Shown here: piece after piece, positions 24,877 to 32,844 of the stretch | Numbering within the stretch: the stretch's first letter is position 1 | Layout: the number at the start of each line of letters is the position of its first letter | Source of the DNA: Oribacterium sp934229835 | Lineage (GTDB): Bacteria > Bacillota > Clostridia > Lachnospirales > Lachnospiraceae | NCBI GenBank assembly: GCA_934229835.1 | Contig: CAKQED010000001.1 | Coordinates: 1-64,000, forward strand | DNA length: 64,000 nucleotides | Reading direction: 5' to 3' | Notes under the pieces: model-generated | Seen by the model: only the letters and a program-made list of their open reading frames with translations | Database searches by the model: none | Told to the model about the DNA's origin: nothing | Translations under genes and position numbers: made by a program

Positions 24877-27800
24877 TCACTTCGTCCCGTCCCGGACGAA
24901 CAGCGTCGCGACCCAGCTTGCGGCGGCTGCGCTGAAATAAGCGGTCGGGTAATCCACGCCGCCCTGGCTCTTTCGAGTGCCGAGGGCGATCCCGGCGGCC
25001 TCCCCTTTGGTGGTTGGGAGGTAGGCCTGATACGGCCGTCCGGTGAAGCTGAATTCGCTCAATTCGAGATAGCCGAGCCCGGCCAGCTTCCGGTCGATGG
25101 TCGCACCAGACAGCTTCTTTCGTTCTCGAATGCGCAGCTTCGGCTGACTCGTTAATTCGCCCCGGTTCTCGATCGCCACTGCATCCGATATCTGCGTTTC
25201 GCTCCGGTTCCCCATCGCCACAACATCCGATATCTGCGCTTCGCCCGGGTTCTTGGTCGCCACTTCGGCTGATATCTGTGTTTCACCCGGGTTCTTAGTC
25301 GCCACTGCATCCGATATCTGCGTTTCGCCCGGGTTCCCCGTCGCCACTGCGGCTGATGTTGATCCATTGCCCGAAGCGCCGACATCGATTGACGCGATGG
25401 GACTGTTCGTAGAAGAGGTTTCCTCCGCTTCCGCGACGAGCGCGTTCAGAAGCGCGGCGATTTCCGGCGAGCGCAGGCCATCTACGCAGCGGAAGGAGGC
25501 GGCCTCTGCCACGGTCAGGAAGAATGCCTGCTTTTTCTTCACCTGCTTCCGCGTCCGCTGCTGCAGGTACTTCTCCTCGAGGAAGGCCAGCAGGACATCA
25601 TCCGGGATGAAACGATATTTCGGATTTTTCTGTGATTCTGACCTTTCCTGTGGAATCGGCTGTATAACACTCGTCGGTATGACAGGATTTGAAGACAGCG
25701 CATATGTATCTGGCGCCCGCTTTACGCGTGCAGCGTCCACCGAGTCATTCATGCCGGTACGCTCTTCGGCTGTACACTGAACCTCTTCCGACGCATTTGC
25801 ATAGAACTCTGCGACGCGTGCCGGGTCCGCCGAGTCATTCATGCCGGTACGCTCTCCGGTCACACAGGCTCCGGTACCATCTTGCATATCCACCTGCATC
25901 TCTTCCGACACGTTTTCGTAGAAATCTGCGACATACGCAGGGTCGAGGGCTTTCCGAATTTCATCGGTGAAGGCTTCGTAGTGGAGTTCCAGCTTCCGCT
26001 GGCCGACGCCATAGACGCGTGCGAATTCCTCGCGGGTGAGTGGGAGCATACGACACATCTCCACCAGTGATTTGTCGGTGAAAATCTGGTACGCCTGCAC
26101 ACTCCGTTCCATCGCGAGCCGCTTCCGAAGCGCCTTCAGATTTCCGAGCAGGTGTGTCCGCATCTCAGGCGAAATCTCGAGACGTGCGTTTTCTAGCAGC
26201 CGAAGCTGCTGCGCTTCCGCTTCGCCATCGCTGGTCCGGGCATATCCGACACTGTCGGCTCCGTTATCGCCGATCCAGGCACACCCGACCCTGCCGGCCT
26301 CGCCATCGCTGCCACGCGCATATCCGCCCCTGCCGGCCTCGCCATCGCTGCCACGCGCATATCCGACACTGCCGGCTTCGCCATCACTGGTCCAGGCAGA
26401 GGCATTGCCCTCGCATGGCGTGGTAGCCGGGAGACGGTTGTCCGCTGGGTACTTCGACACGCCTGATGATGCCCCCGGCGCAGTCGATGCGTGCGCAGGC
26501 GTTTCGATTGACGATTCGGATGATGGACCGAGCACCGCGGCCATCGTAGCTGCTGTTTTCTGATATTCGACTTTTCGCATCGCCATAATCCTTCCTATGC
26601 GCTTCGTGTGCGCATCATAATCGAAGTGGTACGGTTTTTCGCCTGCCGTCCACAGACGGATCTTCCGCCCGACATCCATATCCGTCTCGAGCTGGTGCCG
26701 ATGTTCACGCATCCGTTCCTTCAGGCCCATGGTGTCGCTGATGCCATAGCGGTCTTCTTCGAGAAAGTGTTCTGGATCACAGTTCACGCAGCAGCTGTCA
26801 CGTGGGATGGAAAATGCCCGGAAGCGCTGCACGCGGATGCCGGGCTCGCACAGCTCCCATGGATCCGTGCGGAGATGTTCATATTTATAAGCCTGGTTTT
26901 TCATGTAAGCCTGGTCTGCGTAACGGATAAAGATATGCTGCTTCTTTGCACGCTTGAGCTGCATCGACACCTTCTGGACGCGGTTTTCCGGGTAGCGTCC
27001 GGACTGTCGGATCGTCCGCAGGCTTTCGTCGACCGGCAGCTCTGCGCTCGTCAGCACGCGATTCCGCGACGGCAGCGTGATGACCTCACAATCGACGGGA
27101 TCTTCACCCGTGGATGCCAGCTTCTTTTCGTCCATCGATATACGATTGTGGTGGTTTTCAGCTGCCCGCACAGATGGATCCGCTGGTGCACTGATGGAAA
27201 CCTGTCCTGGTGCAGAGCTGCCCGCGGCTCTCTGCGACGGCGAATCGAGAGGTGCACCGATGGCGGCATGTCCTGGCGCAGAGCTGCCTGCGGCTCTCTG
27301 CGACGGCGAATCGGGTGGTGCACCGATGGAAGCATTGTCCGGCTGCGAAGTGACGGAAGTTCTATCTGCGCCCCCGAAATAATCCCGGAGAAAGGATCGC
27401 AGGCACTGGTGCGTCATCGCGTAGCGACGCATCGCCTCCAACTGTCGTTTCACCTGCGCGACGGCTTCCGGATACGCCTGGTAGCCGAGCGTCACCTTCT
27501 CGAGCTTCGTGCGCTGGAGCTCGAAGTCGCGCTCGTTCGCGAGGAGAATGCATTCGGCCGGAAGTCCGTCACGCCCCGCGTGGACGAGCTCCTGATAGTA
27601 GCGCTCGAGGCTTTCCGGCATCGTGTAGTGTAGCACGAAACGCACATCCGACCGGTCGAGCTCAAGAAAAGGATCCGGCGTCACGACGAGGATCCGGGCA
27701 CCGGCATGAGACTCGGCATCGTGTGTGGACGGCCGCTGTATACGCCGGTCGGACGAAGGAGCGCTGGCGCAGAAAGCACGGGCATCTGTCATTCGTGCGT

Positions 27801-28827
27801 TCGGATGCCGACTGCCTGAGGTCTGTCGGTCCGACGACGCTGTGCCGGCGCAGAAAGCACGGACATTCGCCATGCGTTCCTCGCGGGTCAGACCTGCGTG
27901 GTAGGACAATGCCGGGAAACCGCTGCGATTGAGCAGCTGCGCGATGTGCTCCGTCAGCCGATGCTCGGTGCAGTAGATGATGCCTGCCTCATCTTCGTGG
28001 CGGCGCAGAAAATCGAGAAGAAATGGTGCCTTGCGCTGCGGGCGATGCACGGATAGAAAGAGATTCGGACATTCAAACGCGTGACGGACGAGAAGTGGAT
28101 GCTGAAGTGAGAAAAAGTGCCCGATGTCCTGCTCCACCTGCCGCGTCGTCGGCAGTGTCAGCGCAAGGACCGGCGGACGGGAGGATGCTGCATGGCGTTC
28201 GAGATCCTTCAGCAGAAGTGGAATCGAGTGATAGAGCGGCTGGAAATGTGGTGCGTGGATCGAACAGATCTGTGCTTCGTCGATGACGATCAGAGATATC
28301 GTCGCTTTGAAGACGAGAAACGAGCGCATTTTCAGATCCTCCAGAAGGCCCGGTGAGACAAAGAGCACCTGGAAATGACGGCGTCGGATGCGTTCGAGCT
28401 GTGCAGCCATGGCATAATCCGACAGTCCGGAATGCAGCATCGCCGCAGGGATGCCATCCTTTTCGAGGATATCGATTTCTTTTTCCATACGCTCTTTATA
28501 TGAAGAAATGATCAGCGTGATGCCTGGAAGCTGCTTCACAAGCTGCCTGTAGTAGTCCAGACGAAGCGAACCGACTGGTGGCATCGCCAGCACATCCCTG
28601 CCGCTTTCCAACGCAGAAAAAATACGCGCATAGGCGGAGGCCAGAGACATTGCCCATGTCATGTGCTGCGACTTTTTCGGAGGCGGCGGGGAAGATGGTA
28701 CATCATCGACCGCCGGACATGCGGCTGCCGTATTTTTAGTTTCACCAGATGATTTCTGTGGGGAAGAGGTAGAGGCGGTTGATATGGCAGACATCACAGA
28801 AGCTTCAGATCGATGTACATCGGGCAT
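24877..28827 (-). CDS. RecQ-like helicase homologue with degenerate motifs, HRDC domain and many inserts
   Basis: A 1316-residue protein built on the RecQ plan. Helicase lobe 1 has MPPVGSLRLDYY where RecQ has a GKS Walker A; the P-loop lysine is absent. Motif II reads IDEAQICS. Lobe 2 has GIIYCTEHR, LSYHAGLTREER and motif VI QELVHAGRDGLPAE, where one arginine is replaced. A zinc-type region follows (CLRSFLRDYFGG, then SCCVNCD after a long insert). An HRDC domain is clear (LRKRLAMERSVQAYQIFTDKSLVEMC). Tandem inserts lie near 27160-27335, 26225-26400 and 25170-25375. ATPase activity is doubtful; DNA binding may remain. RBS AAAGGAAC precedes the ATG. Confidence 0.75.
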   Translation of the reverse strand: MPDVHRSEASVMSAISTASTSSPQKSSGETKNTAAACPAVDDVPSSPPPPKKSQHMTWAMSLASAYARIFSALESGRDVLAMPPVGSLRLDYYRQLVKQLPGITLIISSYKERMEKEIDILEKDGIPAAMLHSGLSDYAMAAQLERIRRRHFQVLFVSPGLLEDLKMRSFLVFKATISLIVIDEAQICSIHAPHFQPLYHSIPLLLKDLERHAASSRPPVLALTLPTTRQVEQDIGHFFSLQHPLLVRHAFECPNLFLSVHRPQRKAPFLLDFLRRHEDEAGIIYCTEHRLTEHIAQLLNRSGFPALSYHAGLTREERMANVRAFCAGTASSDRQTSGSRHPNARMTDARAFCASAPSSDRRIQRPSTHDAESHAGARILVVTPDPFLELDRSDVRFVLHYTMPESLERYYQELVHAGRDGLPAECILLANERDFELQRTKLEKVTLGYQAYPEAVAQVKRQLEAMRRYAMTHQCLRSFLRDYFGGADRTSVTSQPDNASIGAPPDSPSQRAAGSSAPGHAAIGAPLDSPSQRAAGSSAPGQVSISAPADPSVRAAENHHNRISMDEKKLASTGEDPVDCEVITLPSRNRVLTSAELPVDESLRTIRQSGRYPENRVQKVSMQLKRAKKQHIFIRYADQAYMKNQAYKYEHLRTDPWELCEPGIRVQRFRAFSIPRDSCCVNCDPEHFLEEDRYGISDTMGLKERMREHRHQLETDMDVGRKIRLWTAGEKPYHFDYDAHTKRIGRIMAMRKVEYQKTAATMAAVLGPSSESSIETPAHASTAPGASSGVSKYPADNRLPATTPCEGNASAWTSDGEAGSVGYARGSDGEAGRGGYARGSDGEAGRVGCAWIGDNGADSVGYARTSDGEAEAQQLRLLENARLEISPEMRTHLLGNLKALRKRLAMERSVQAYQIFTDKSLVEMCRMLPLTREEFARVYGVGQRKLELHYEAFTDEIRKALDPAYVADFYENVSEEMQVDMQDGTGACVTGERTGMNDSADPARVAEFYANASEEVQCTAEERTGMNDSVDAARVKRAPDTYALSSNPVIPTSVIQPIPQERSESQKNPKYRFIPDDVLLAFLEEKYLQQRTRKQVKKKQAFFLTVAEAASFRCVDGLRSPEIAALLNALVAEAEETSSTNSPIASIDVGASGNGSTSAAVATGNPGETQISDAVATKNPGETQISAEVATKNPGEAQISDVVAMGNRSETQISDAVAIENRGELTSQPKLRIRERKKLSGATIDRKLAGLGYLELSEFSFTGRPYQAYLPTTKGEAAGIALGTRKSQGGVDYPTAYFSAAAASWVATLFVRDGTK
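25170..25375 (-). repeat. 42-bp in-frame tandem repeat in the RecQ-like gene (C-terminal insert)
   Basis: About five copies of a 14-codon unit encoding GETQISDAVATKNP-type peptide. It interrupts the C-terminal winged-helix-like region before KLRIRERKKLSG. Neighbouring copies differ by a few bases. Confidence 0.85.
26225..26400 (-). repeat. 45-bp in-frame tandem repeat in the RecQ-like gene (before HRDC)
   Basis: About four copies of a 15-codon unit encoding GSDGEAGRVGYAR-type peptide, placed immediately before the HRDC domain as a linker expansion. Confidence 0.85.
27160..27335 (-). repeat. 66-bp in-frame tandem repeat in the RecQ-like gene (inside the zinc region)
   Basis: Two to three copies of a 22-codon unit encoding IGAPPDSPSQRAAGSSAPG-type peptide. 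The insert separates the two halves of the putative zinc-binding region. A further duplicated stretch (RAFCA..SSDR twice) lies near 27720-27880 in helicase lobe 2. Confidence 0.85.
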
Positions 28828-28834
28828 TTCGAGT

Positions 28835-28975
28835 AGTTCCTTTCGCTCGGAATATCATAATCATGACGGAAACAACGAAATCAGAATTCTGAAATCAAAC
28901 AACGATGAAATCGGTATCCTGAAATCAGACAACGACGAAATCAGTATTCTGAAATCAAAATTCAGAAGGCAGAAA
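28835..28975 (-). repeat. 30-bp tandem repeats in the leader of the RecQ-like gene
   Basis: About four copies of a 30-bp unit containing GACGAAATCAGTATTCTGAAA on the plus strand, directly upstream of the start codon region. The run decays into AGCAAAGAGCAGAAATC. It is analogous in position to the 35-bp leader repeats before the ThDP gene. Confidence 0.8.
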
Positions 28976-29096
28976 GCAAAGAGCAGAAATCAGTGTAAAG
29001 TATATGCTGTGCCTATAGCTTGTATAGGATAACTGCATGTACTCTTAAAAAATTTCGTCGTTTTGTATATCTGTATCGTAATATAAGTCCTTACTT

Positions 29097-29124
29097 TTGA
29101 CAAGGTCGACAAACGGACTATATT
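29097..29124 (+). promoter_or_regulatory. Plus-strand promoter candidate reading into array R4
   Basis: TTGACA (29097-29102), 16-base spacer, TATATT (29119-29124): a near-consensus promoter on the strand opposite to the genes. There is no plausible coding sequence downstream, so a transcript would carry the R4 array as RNA. Confidence 0.45.
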
Positions 29125-29214
29125 TGGTTTTAGCAAATCGTGCTATCATTCTACAGTGGAATATAAAGTTCAAAATGATGGTCCCCAGGTACATTTTTAT
29201 TCTTTACATCGTTC

Positions 29215-29244
29215 ATAATCAGACAAATATCAGATATATGTCAA
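29215..29244 (-). promoter_or_regulatory. Possible promoter for the RecQ-like unit
   Basis: Perfect -35 box TTGACA (29244-29239 on the minus strand) with a modest GATTAT -10 after 18 bases. It lies 121 bases downstream of array R4 and about 390 bases before the RecQ-like start codon. Confidence 0.4.
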
Positions 29245-29365
29245 TTTCTACAGATTTAAAAATAAGCCCTTCATTCCACCAGTTGTTTCTGCTTCCTTGC
29301 ACAGTCGTGAGAAGCCATCCATCCGAGAAGTCAGGTGCATTCCTATCTGGGCGTTATTGATAAAA

Positions 29366-29702
29366 TAGATACAATTCTTCAAATTAATTCATTTGTGTAT
29401 AGTTATACTCCGCTATAAGCGTAGCTATGGAAACGCACTATACACGTATTACCATATTTAAATATCATGTCTATGAATTGTGTCCTTCACAAGCTTCATC
29501 CGCGGGATTTATATACATAAGCTCAAGCAATAGTAAAATGTGTCTATTTTTAAACTTAACAGCCAAAGAAAACAGCGATAAATCCGCAATTTCGTATACA
29601 TGATTTTAAAATAGAAACCTGCGTGTCTATTTTTACATCCTGGATACGCTTTTTACCCCAAAAACTATATACACGATTTTAAAAATCACTCTTTCATGTA
29701 TA
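29366..29702. repeat. Phased 35-bp repeat array R4 (five units)
   Basis: Units at 29366-29401 (36 bp), 29439-29473, 29512-29546, 29595-29629 and 29668-29702. Steps are 73, 73, 83 and 73 bp. Sequence has drifted most in this copy (ATGTCTA, TATACAT variants), yet spacing is unchanged. The last two units face opposite to the first three. It follows the terminator of the ABC exporter operon. Confidence 0.9.
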
Positions 29703-29840
29703 TTTGTTTAAAAAAGTACATATCTGCCCGGTTTTCGCCGAGCGAGCAGATGCCGAAAGAAGAAAACATAATCAGAACGTACCCGCCACCTCACAGGCCA
29801 GCTGGCGATGCGAATTCGCCCTGTCTCCAGTGAAAATTAA

Positions 29841-29885
29841 AAACCGCGGCGCGGGACCAGATTTCGAGGTCCTGCGACGCGGTTT
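29841..29885 (-). terminator. Terminator of the NEW3/ABC exporter operon
   Basis: An 18-bp stem with two mismatches, AAACCGCGTCGCAGGACC paired with GGTCCCGCGCCGCGGTTT, nine-base loop, then TTTAATTTT on the minus strand. Confidence 0.88.
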
Positions 29886-29949
29886 CTCTCATGTTTCAAA
29901 TATATTCGTATGACATCGGCGAAAGCATCCGTATCCATAATCTTCAGGA

Positions 29950-30165
29950 ACGGATACCCGAGCTCATGCTCCCTGAAAGCTGGGCTCGATTTCCGCCGAC
30001 GCTCTTCACGGCTTTACGTACGAAATCCCGAGCTCATGCTCCCTGGAGCTGGGCTCGTTTCCGCCGGTGTCCTTCACGGCTTTACGTGCGAAATCCCGAG
30101 CTCATGCTCCCTGGAGCGGAGCTCGATTTTCGCCGGCGTTCGTCACGGCTTTACGCGCGGATTTC
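29950..30165 (-). repeat. 68-69-bp tandem repeats after the ABC permease, carrying its last codons
   Basis: Three copies, with the stop-codon segments at 30151 (real), 30082 and 30014, 69 and 68 bp apart. Each contains a variant of GGATTTCGCACGTAA, matching the permease end (EIRA-stop), followed by AGCCGTGA and a CGAGCCCAGCTCC/GGGAGC hairpin-forming segment. The array lies in the 3' untranslated region, before the terminator. Confidence 0.85.
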
Positions 30166-31488
30166 CTTCCGCATGAAGCTGATGTAAGCGAGAGCGAAGC
30201 CGATGACGACTTCCATGATCATGGCGACGAGGTGCGGCCAGATCTGGAGGAGGGACTGTCCGAGGCTCAGGTACGAAGCGAGGGCGCCGTTCTGGTACTC
30301 GACGAGGGACATGATGTCGAGGGAGCGGACGTTCGGGTTCATGAGGACGGAGGCGGCTTCACTGAAGAGGTAGTACGGCGAGATACGGTTGATGCCGGTC
30401 TGCAGGCGGTACGCGCTGATCACGTCCTGCGCAGAGGCATGGGTACCGGCGAACATCGCGTTTGCAAGGCCGCTCGCCACGAGCGAAAGGAACATGGTGA
30501 GGAAGAGCCAGAGCGCGATGGAGGAAAGCGCCGAGGTCGCGGCATGGCGTGAAAGTGTCGAGAAGAGGACAGAAATCGCGAGCCATACCGAGATGTACAC
30601 GCCGCTCAGCAGCAGAAAGATCACGAGGCGCACCCACTCTTCGGCCACCGGCTTCGTGCCGCTCAGCAGCAGCCCGAGTCCGGACAGAACGCCACCGAGT
30701 GAAAAGACCGTCAGAAAGACGACCGTCGCACCCGCGAGGAACTTCGCGTTGATGATGGTATCGCGGTAGATCGGCTGCGCAGCGAGGCGGTTCAGCGTGC
30801 CCTGCGCCTGCTCGTTGTTGATGGCGTCGAAGCCGAGCATGATGCCGAAGATCGGACCGAGGAAGCCGAGGAAGCTCTGGAAGCTGTAGATCGAGCTGCC
30901 GGCGGTCGTAAACAGTTTCAGAAACTGGAATTCACTGACGGCCTGTCCCTGCGACTGTGCGGCCAATGCTGTCTGCCGGAGCGATCCGATGGCGCCATAG
31001 AGGCTCGCCACCGAGACGATCATGAGGAGCGCAAAGAGTGCCCAGAAGCGCCGGCTGCAGAGATGATCCGCGAGCTCCTTCCGGTAAAGCACCACCATGC
31101 CGCGGCGGTTGGTCCGTACATTCGCCGCATGACTTTCCGGTGTCTCGCCCGGCAGGAGATCGTCCTCCTCCATGAACCAGTCGATGATTTTCTTCAGCCG
31201 ATTTCCAGCAGATGATTTCCCTGCTTCCGGCGCTGCTGCCTTTGAAGCCTCCACCACATGTTTTCCCAAATCAAAGGGCGCTGATTCCGCAGGCATCGCA
31301 GAAGCTTCTGATACAGATTCTGTCCTCATGTTCATCCCTATCGCAGTAGCCGTCCTCGAGGCCCTGCCAGGCATCGGTGCCGCTCCAACTCTACTGCACT
31401 GCGAAAAATCAGCGGCTGCGCTGGAGAAGCTTCTCTCTGAGCGATCGCTTTTCTGTCTTGTTTTCTGTGTGATTTGTGCGATTGTCAT
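30151..31488 (-). CDS. ABC-2-type exporter permease
   Basis: Start chosen at 31488 (MTIAQITQKTRQ), eight bases after AGGAGGTGA, although this lies 80 bases inside the ATPase gene; the frame is different, so the two genes overlap. The 445 residues begin with about 130 polar, Ser/Ala-rich residues, then the membrane part: VVLYRKELADHLCSRRFWALF leads into the first helix, followed by a large external loop and five more helices. The helix pattern fits ABC-2 permeases working with the ATPase encoded just upstream. The substrate is unknown. The external loop carries a GGCCAATGC motif (30961). Its gene end is repeated downstream. Confidence 0.82.
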   Translation of the reverse strand: MTIAQITQKTRQKSDRSERSFSSAAADFSQCSRVGAAPMPGRASRTATAIGMNMRTESVSEASAMPAESAPFDLGKHVVEASKAAAPEAGKSSAGNRLKKIIDWFMEEDDLLPGETPESHAANVRTNRRGMVVLYRKELADHLCSRRFWALFALLMIVSVASLYGAIGSLRQTALAAQSQGQAVSEFQFLKLFTTAGSSIYSFQSFLGFLGPIFGIMLGFDAINNEQAQGTLNRLAAQPIYRDTIINAKFLAGATVVFLTVFSLGGVLSGLGLLLSGTKPVAEEWVRLVIFLLLSGVYISVWLAISVLFSTLSRHAATSALSSIALWLFLTMFLSLVASGLANAMFAGTHASAQDVISAYRLQTGINRISPYYLFSEAASVLMNPNVRSLDIMSLVEYQNGALASYLSLGQSLLQIWPHLVAMIMEVVIGFALAYISFMRKEIRA

Positions 31489-32842
31489 AGTTCTCGTCAC
31501 CTCCTGCTTTTTCGAAATATTTGCGGTAGATTTCATCGAGGTCACCGCCACGCTCGTGGAGCTCACTCAGCAGATACCCGGCGTCCGTCAGCCTCCGAAA
31601 GAGCTCCGCGCGGATGTCGCGGCCGGACTCGACGTGGAGGGTTCCATCCTCCTTCACGCCGACGAGGCGCACGCCCGCGATGCCGCGCACCAGAGATTTC
31701 AGCTCCTCCGTTTCAGAAGCTGCGCGGTCTTCCGCTGCTCCGCCACTCTTGCCAGATGTCACTGTTTCGGTAGTGGAGGCCAATGTCTCTGCCGTGGCGT
31801 TCATCGCGCCATGCTCTGTGCCCGGCTCCACCGCTGCTCTGTGCTCCGTAGTCATCGGTCCATTCGCGGTCTTCTCTGCGCGGAAGTCAACCATGTAAAG
31901 GCCTTCGTTCTGCAGCTGCTGTCCGAGCTCGTCGATGCGTCCGCAGGCGATCATCCTTCCTTTTACGAAGATGCCGACGCGGTCAGAGATTTCCTGGATC
32001 TGGTAGAGCTCGTGGGAGGAGATCAGGATGGTGCGGCCATCCTTGACGCTCAGCTCACGGATCAGCGCGGTGAGCTCACGCATGCCGGACGGGTCGATGC
32101 CGAGGGTCGGCTCATCCATGATGATGATTTCCGGATCCTTCATGAGGACATCGGCGATGCCGAGACGCTGTCGCATACCACGTGAATAGGTGCCGGTTTT
32201 TCGATCAGCGGCGTAGGTCATGCCGACCCGCTCGAGGAGGTCGCTGGCCCGCTCTTCCGCTTCTTTTCGTGTGAGGCCGTTCATCATGCCGGAGAAAATC
32301 AGGTTTTCACGACCGCTCATATCCGGATAGAAGCCGACGTTATCCGGCAGGTAGCCGACGATTTTTTTGACCGCCAGCGCATCCCGCGTGCAGTCGAGAC
32401 CGCTGATTTCAGCAGTGCCGGACGTCGGATCCGTAAGGCCGAGCAGCATCAGGGTCGTGGTGGTCTTGCCGGCACCATTCGGACCGAGCAGACCGAAGAC
32501 CTCGCCCTTGTGAATCTCGAGGTTCAGGTGATCGACCGCGGTCACGTCGCCGTACTGCTTCACCAGCTCGCTGGTCCGGATGATGATCTCGTGCAGTCCT
32601 TCATTCCGCTCGGAGCGCCAATCGGCAGGGTCCCCGACCGCCTCTGCGCTGTCGACAGATGCCTGGTCTGTACGCTTCTTGCTGCATGCGCCACCCGCTG
32701 CATGCGGATGAAAAAATCGGGCGCTGCATTCAGGCTTCGTAGCCTCAGCGCTGCCGGCGACTTCCGCAGCGCGCTCGGCGTAGTGGTCGTCTGCATTGGC
32801 CGTGACCCGCGTGGCGACTGTTCTATTCTGAAGCTCGGTCAT
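31409..32842 (-). CDS. ABC exporter ATP-binding protein with long N- and C-terminal extensions
   Basis: The ATPase core begins about residue 88 (IIIRTSELVKQYGDVTAVDHL), with Walker A GPNGAGKTT, signature YSRGMRQRLGIADVL, Walker B IIIMDEPTLGIDP and ISSHELYQI for the H-loop. The start at 32842 is set by GGGAGG within the end of the NEW3 gene, so the 87-residue extension is real. A second polar insert (Thr/Ala/Glu-rich) interrupts the C-terminal domain near 31690-31860. Both contain the GCATTGGCC-type motif (32793, 31778). It probably energises the ABC-2 permease downstream. Confidence 0.88.
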   Translation of the reverse strand: MTELQNRTVATRVTANADDHYAERAAEVAGSAEATKPECSARFFHPHAAGGACSKKRTDQASVDSAEAVGDPADWRSERNEGLHEIIIRTSELVKQYGDVTAVDHLNLEIHKGEVFGLLGPNGAGKTTTTLMLLGLTDPTSGTAEISGLDCTRDALAVKKIVGYLPDNVGFYPDMSGRENLIFSGMMNGLTRKEAEERASDLLERVGMTYAADRKTGTYSRGMRQRLGIADVLMKDPEIIIMDEPTLGIDPSGMRELTALIRELSVKDGRTILISSHELYQIQEISDRVGIFVKGRMIACGRIDELGQQLQNEGLYMVDFRAEKTANGPMTTEHRAAVEPGTEHGAMNATAETLASTTETVTSGKSGGAAEDRAASETEELKSLVRGIAGVRLVGVKEDGTLHVESGRDIRAELFRRLTDAGYLLSELHERGGDLDEIYRKYFEKAGGDENYDNRTNHTENKTEKRSLREKLLQRSR

Positions 32843-32844
32843 GA

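Larger units (their letters stand above)
28976..29365. other. AT-rich intergenic stretch between leader repeats and array R4
   Basis: No gene is convincing here. Short frames exist without ribosome-binding sites. It contains candidate promoters on both strands (29097-29124 plus; 29215-29244 minus). The rest of the 1.3-kb gap is array R4, a terminator and tail repeats. Confidence 0.45.

Noticed and set aside
29097..29360. Small plus-strand gene of 87 codons before array R4
   Set aside because: No ribosome-binding site, the start overlaps the promoter -35 box, and the peptide has no recognisable feature.
12254..29702. CRISPR arrays: 35-bp repeats with 38-bp spacers look like a CRISPR layout
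   Set aside because: Only four or five units per array, the internal 16 bases vary freely, orientation flips in the middle, one spacer is always 48 bp, and no cas gene is present in the window.
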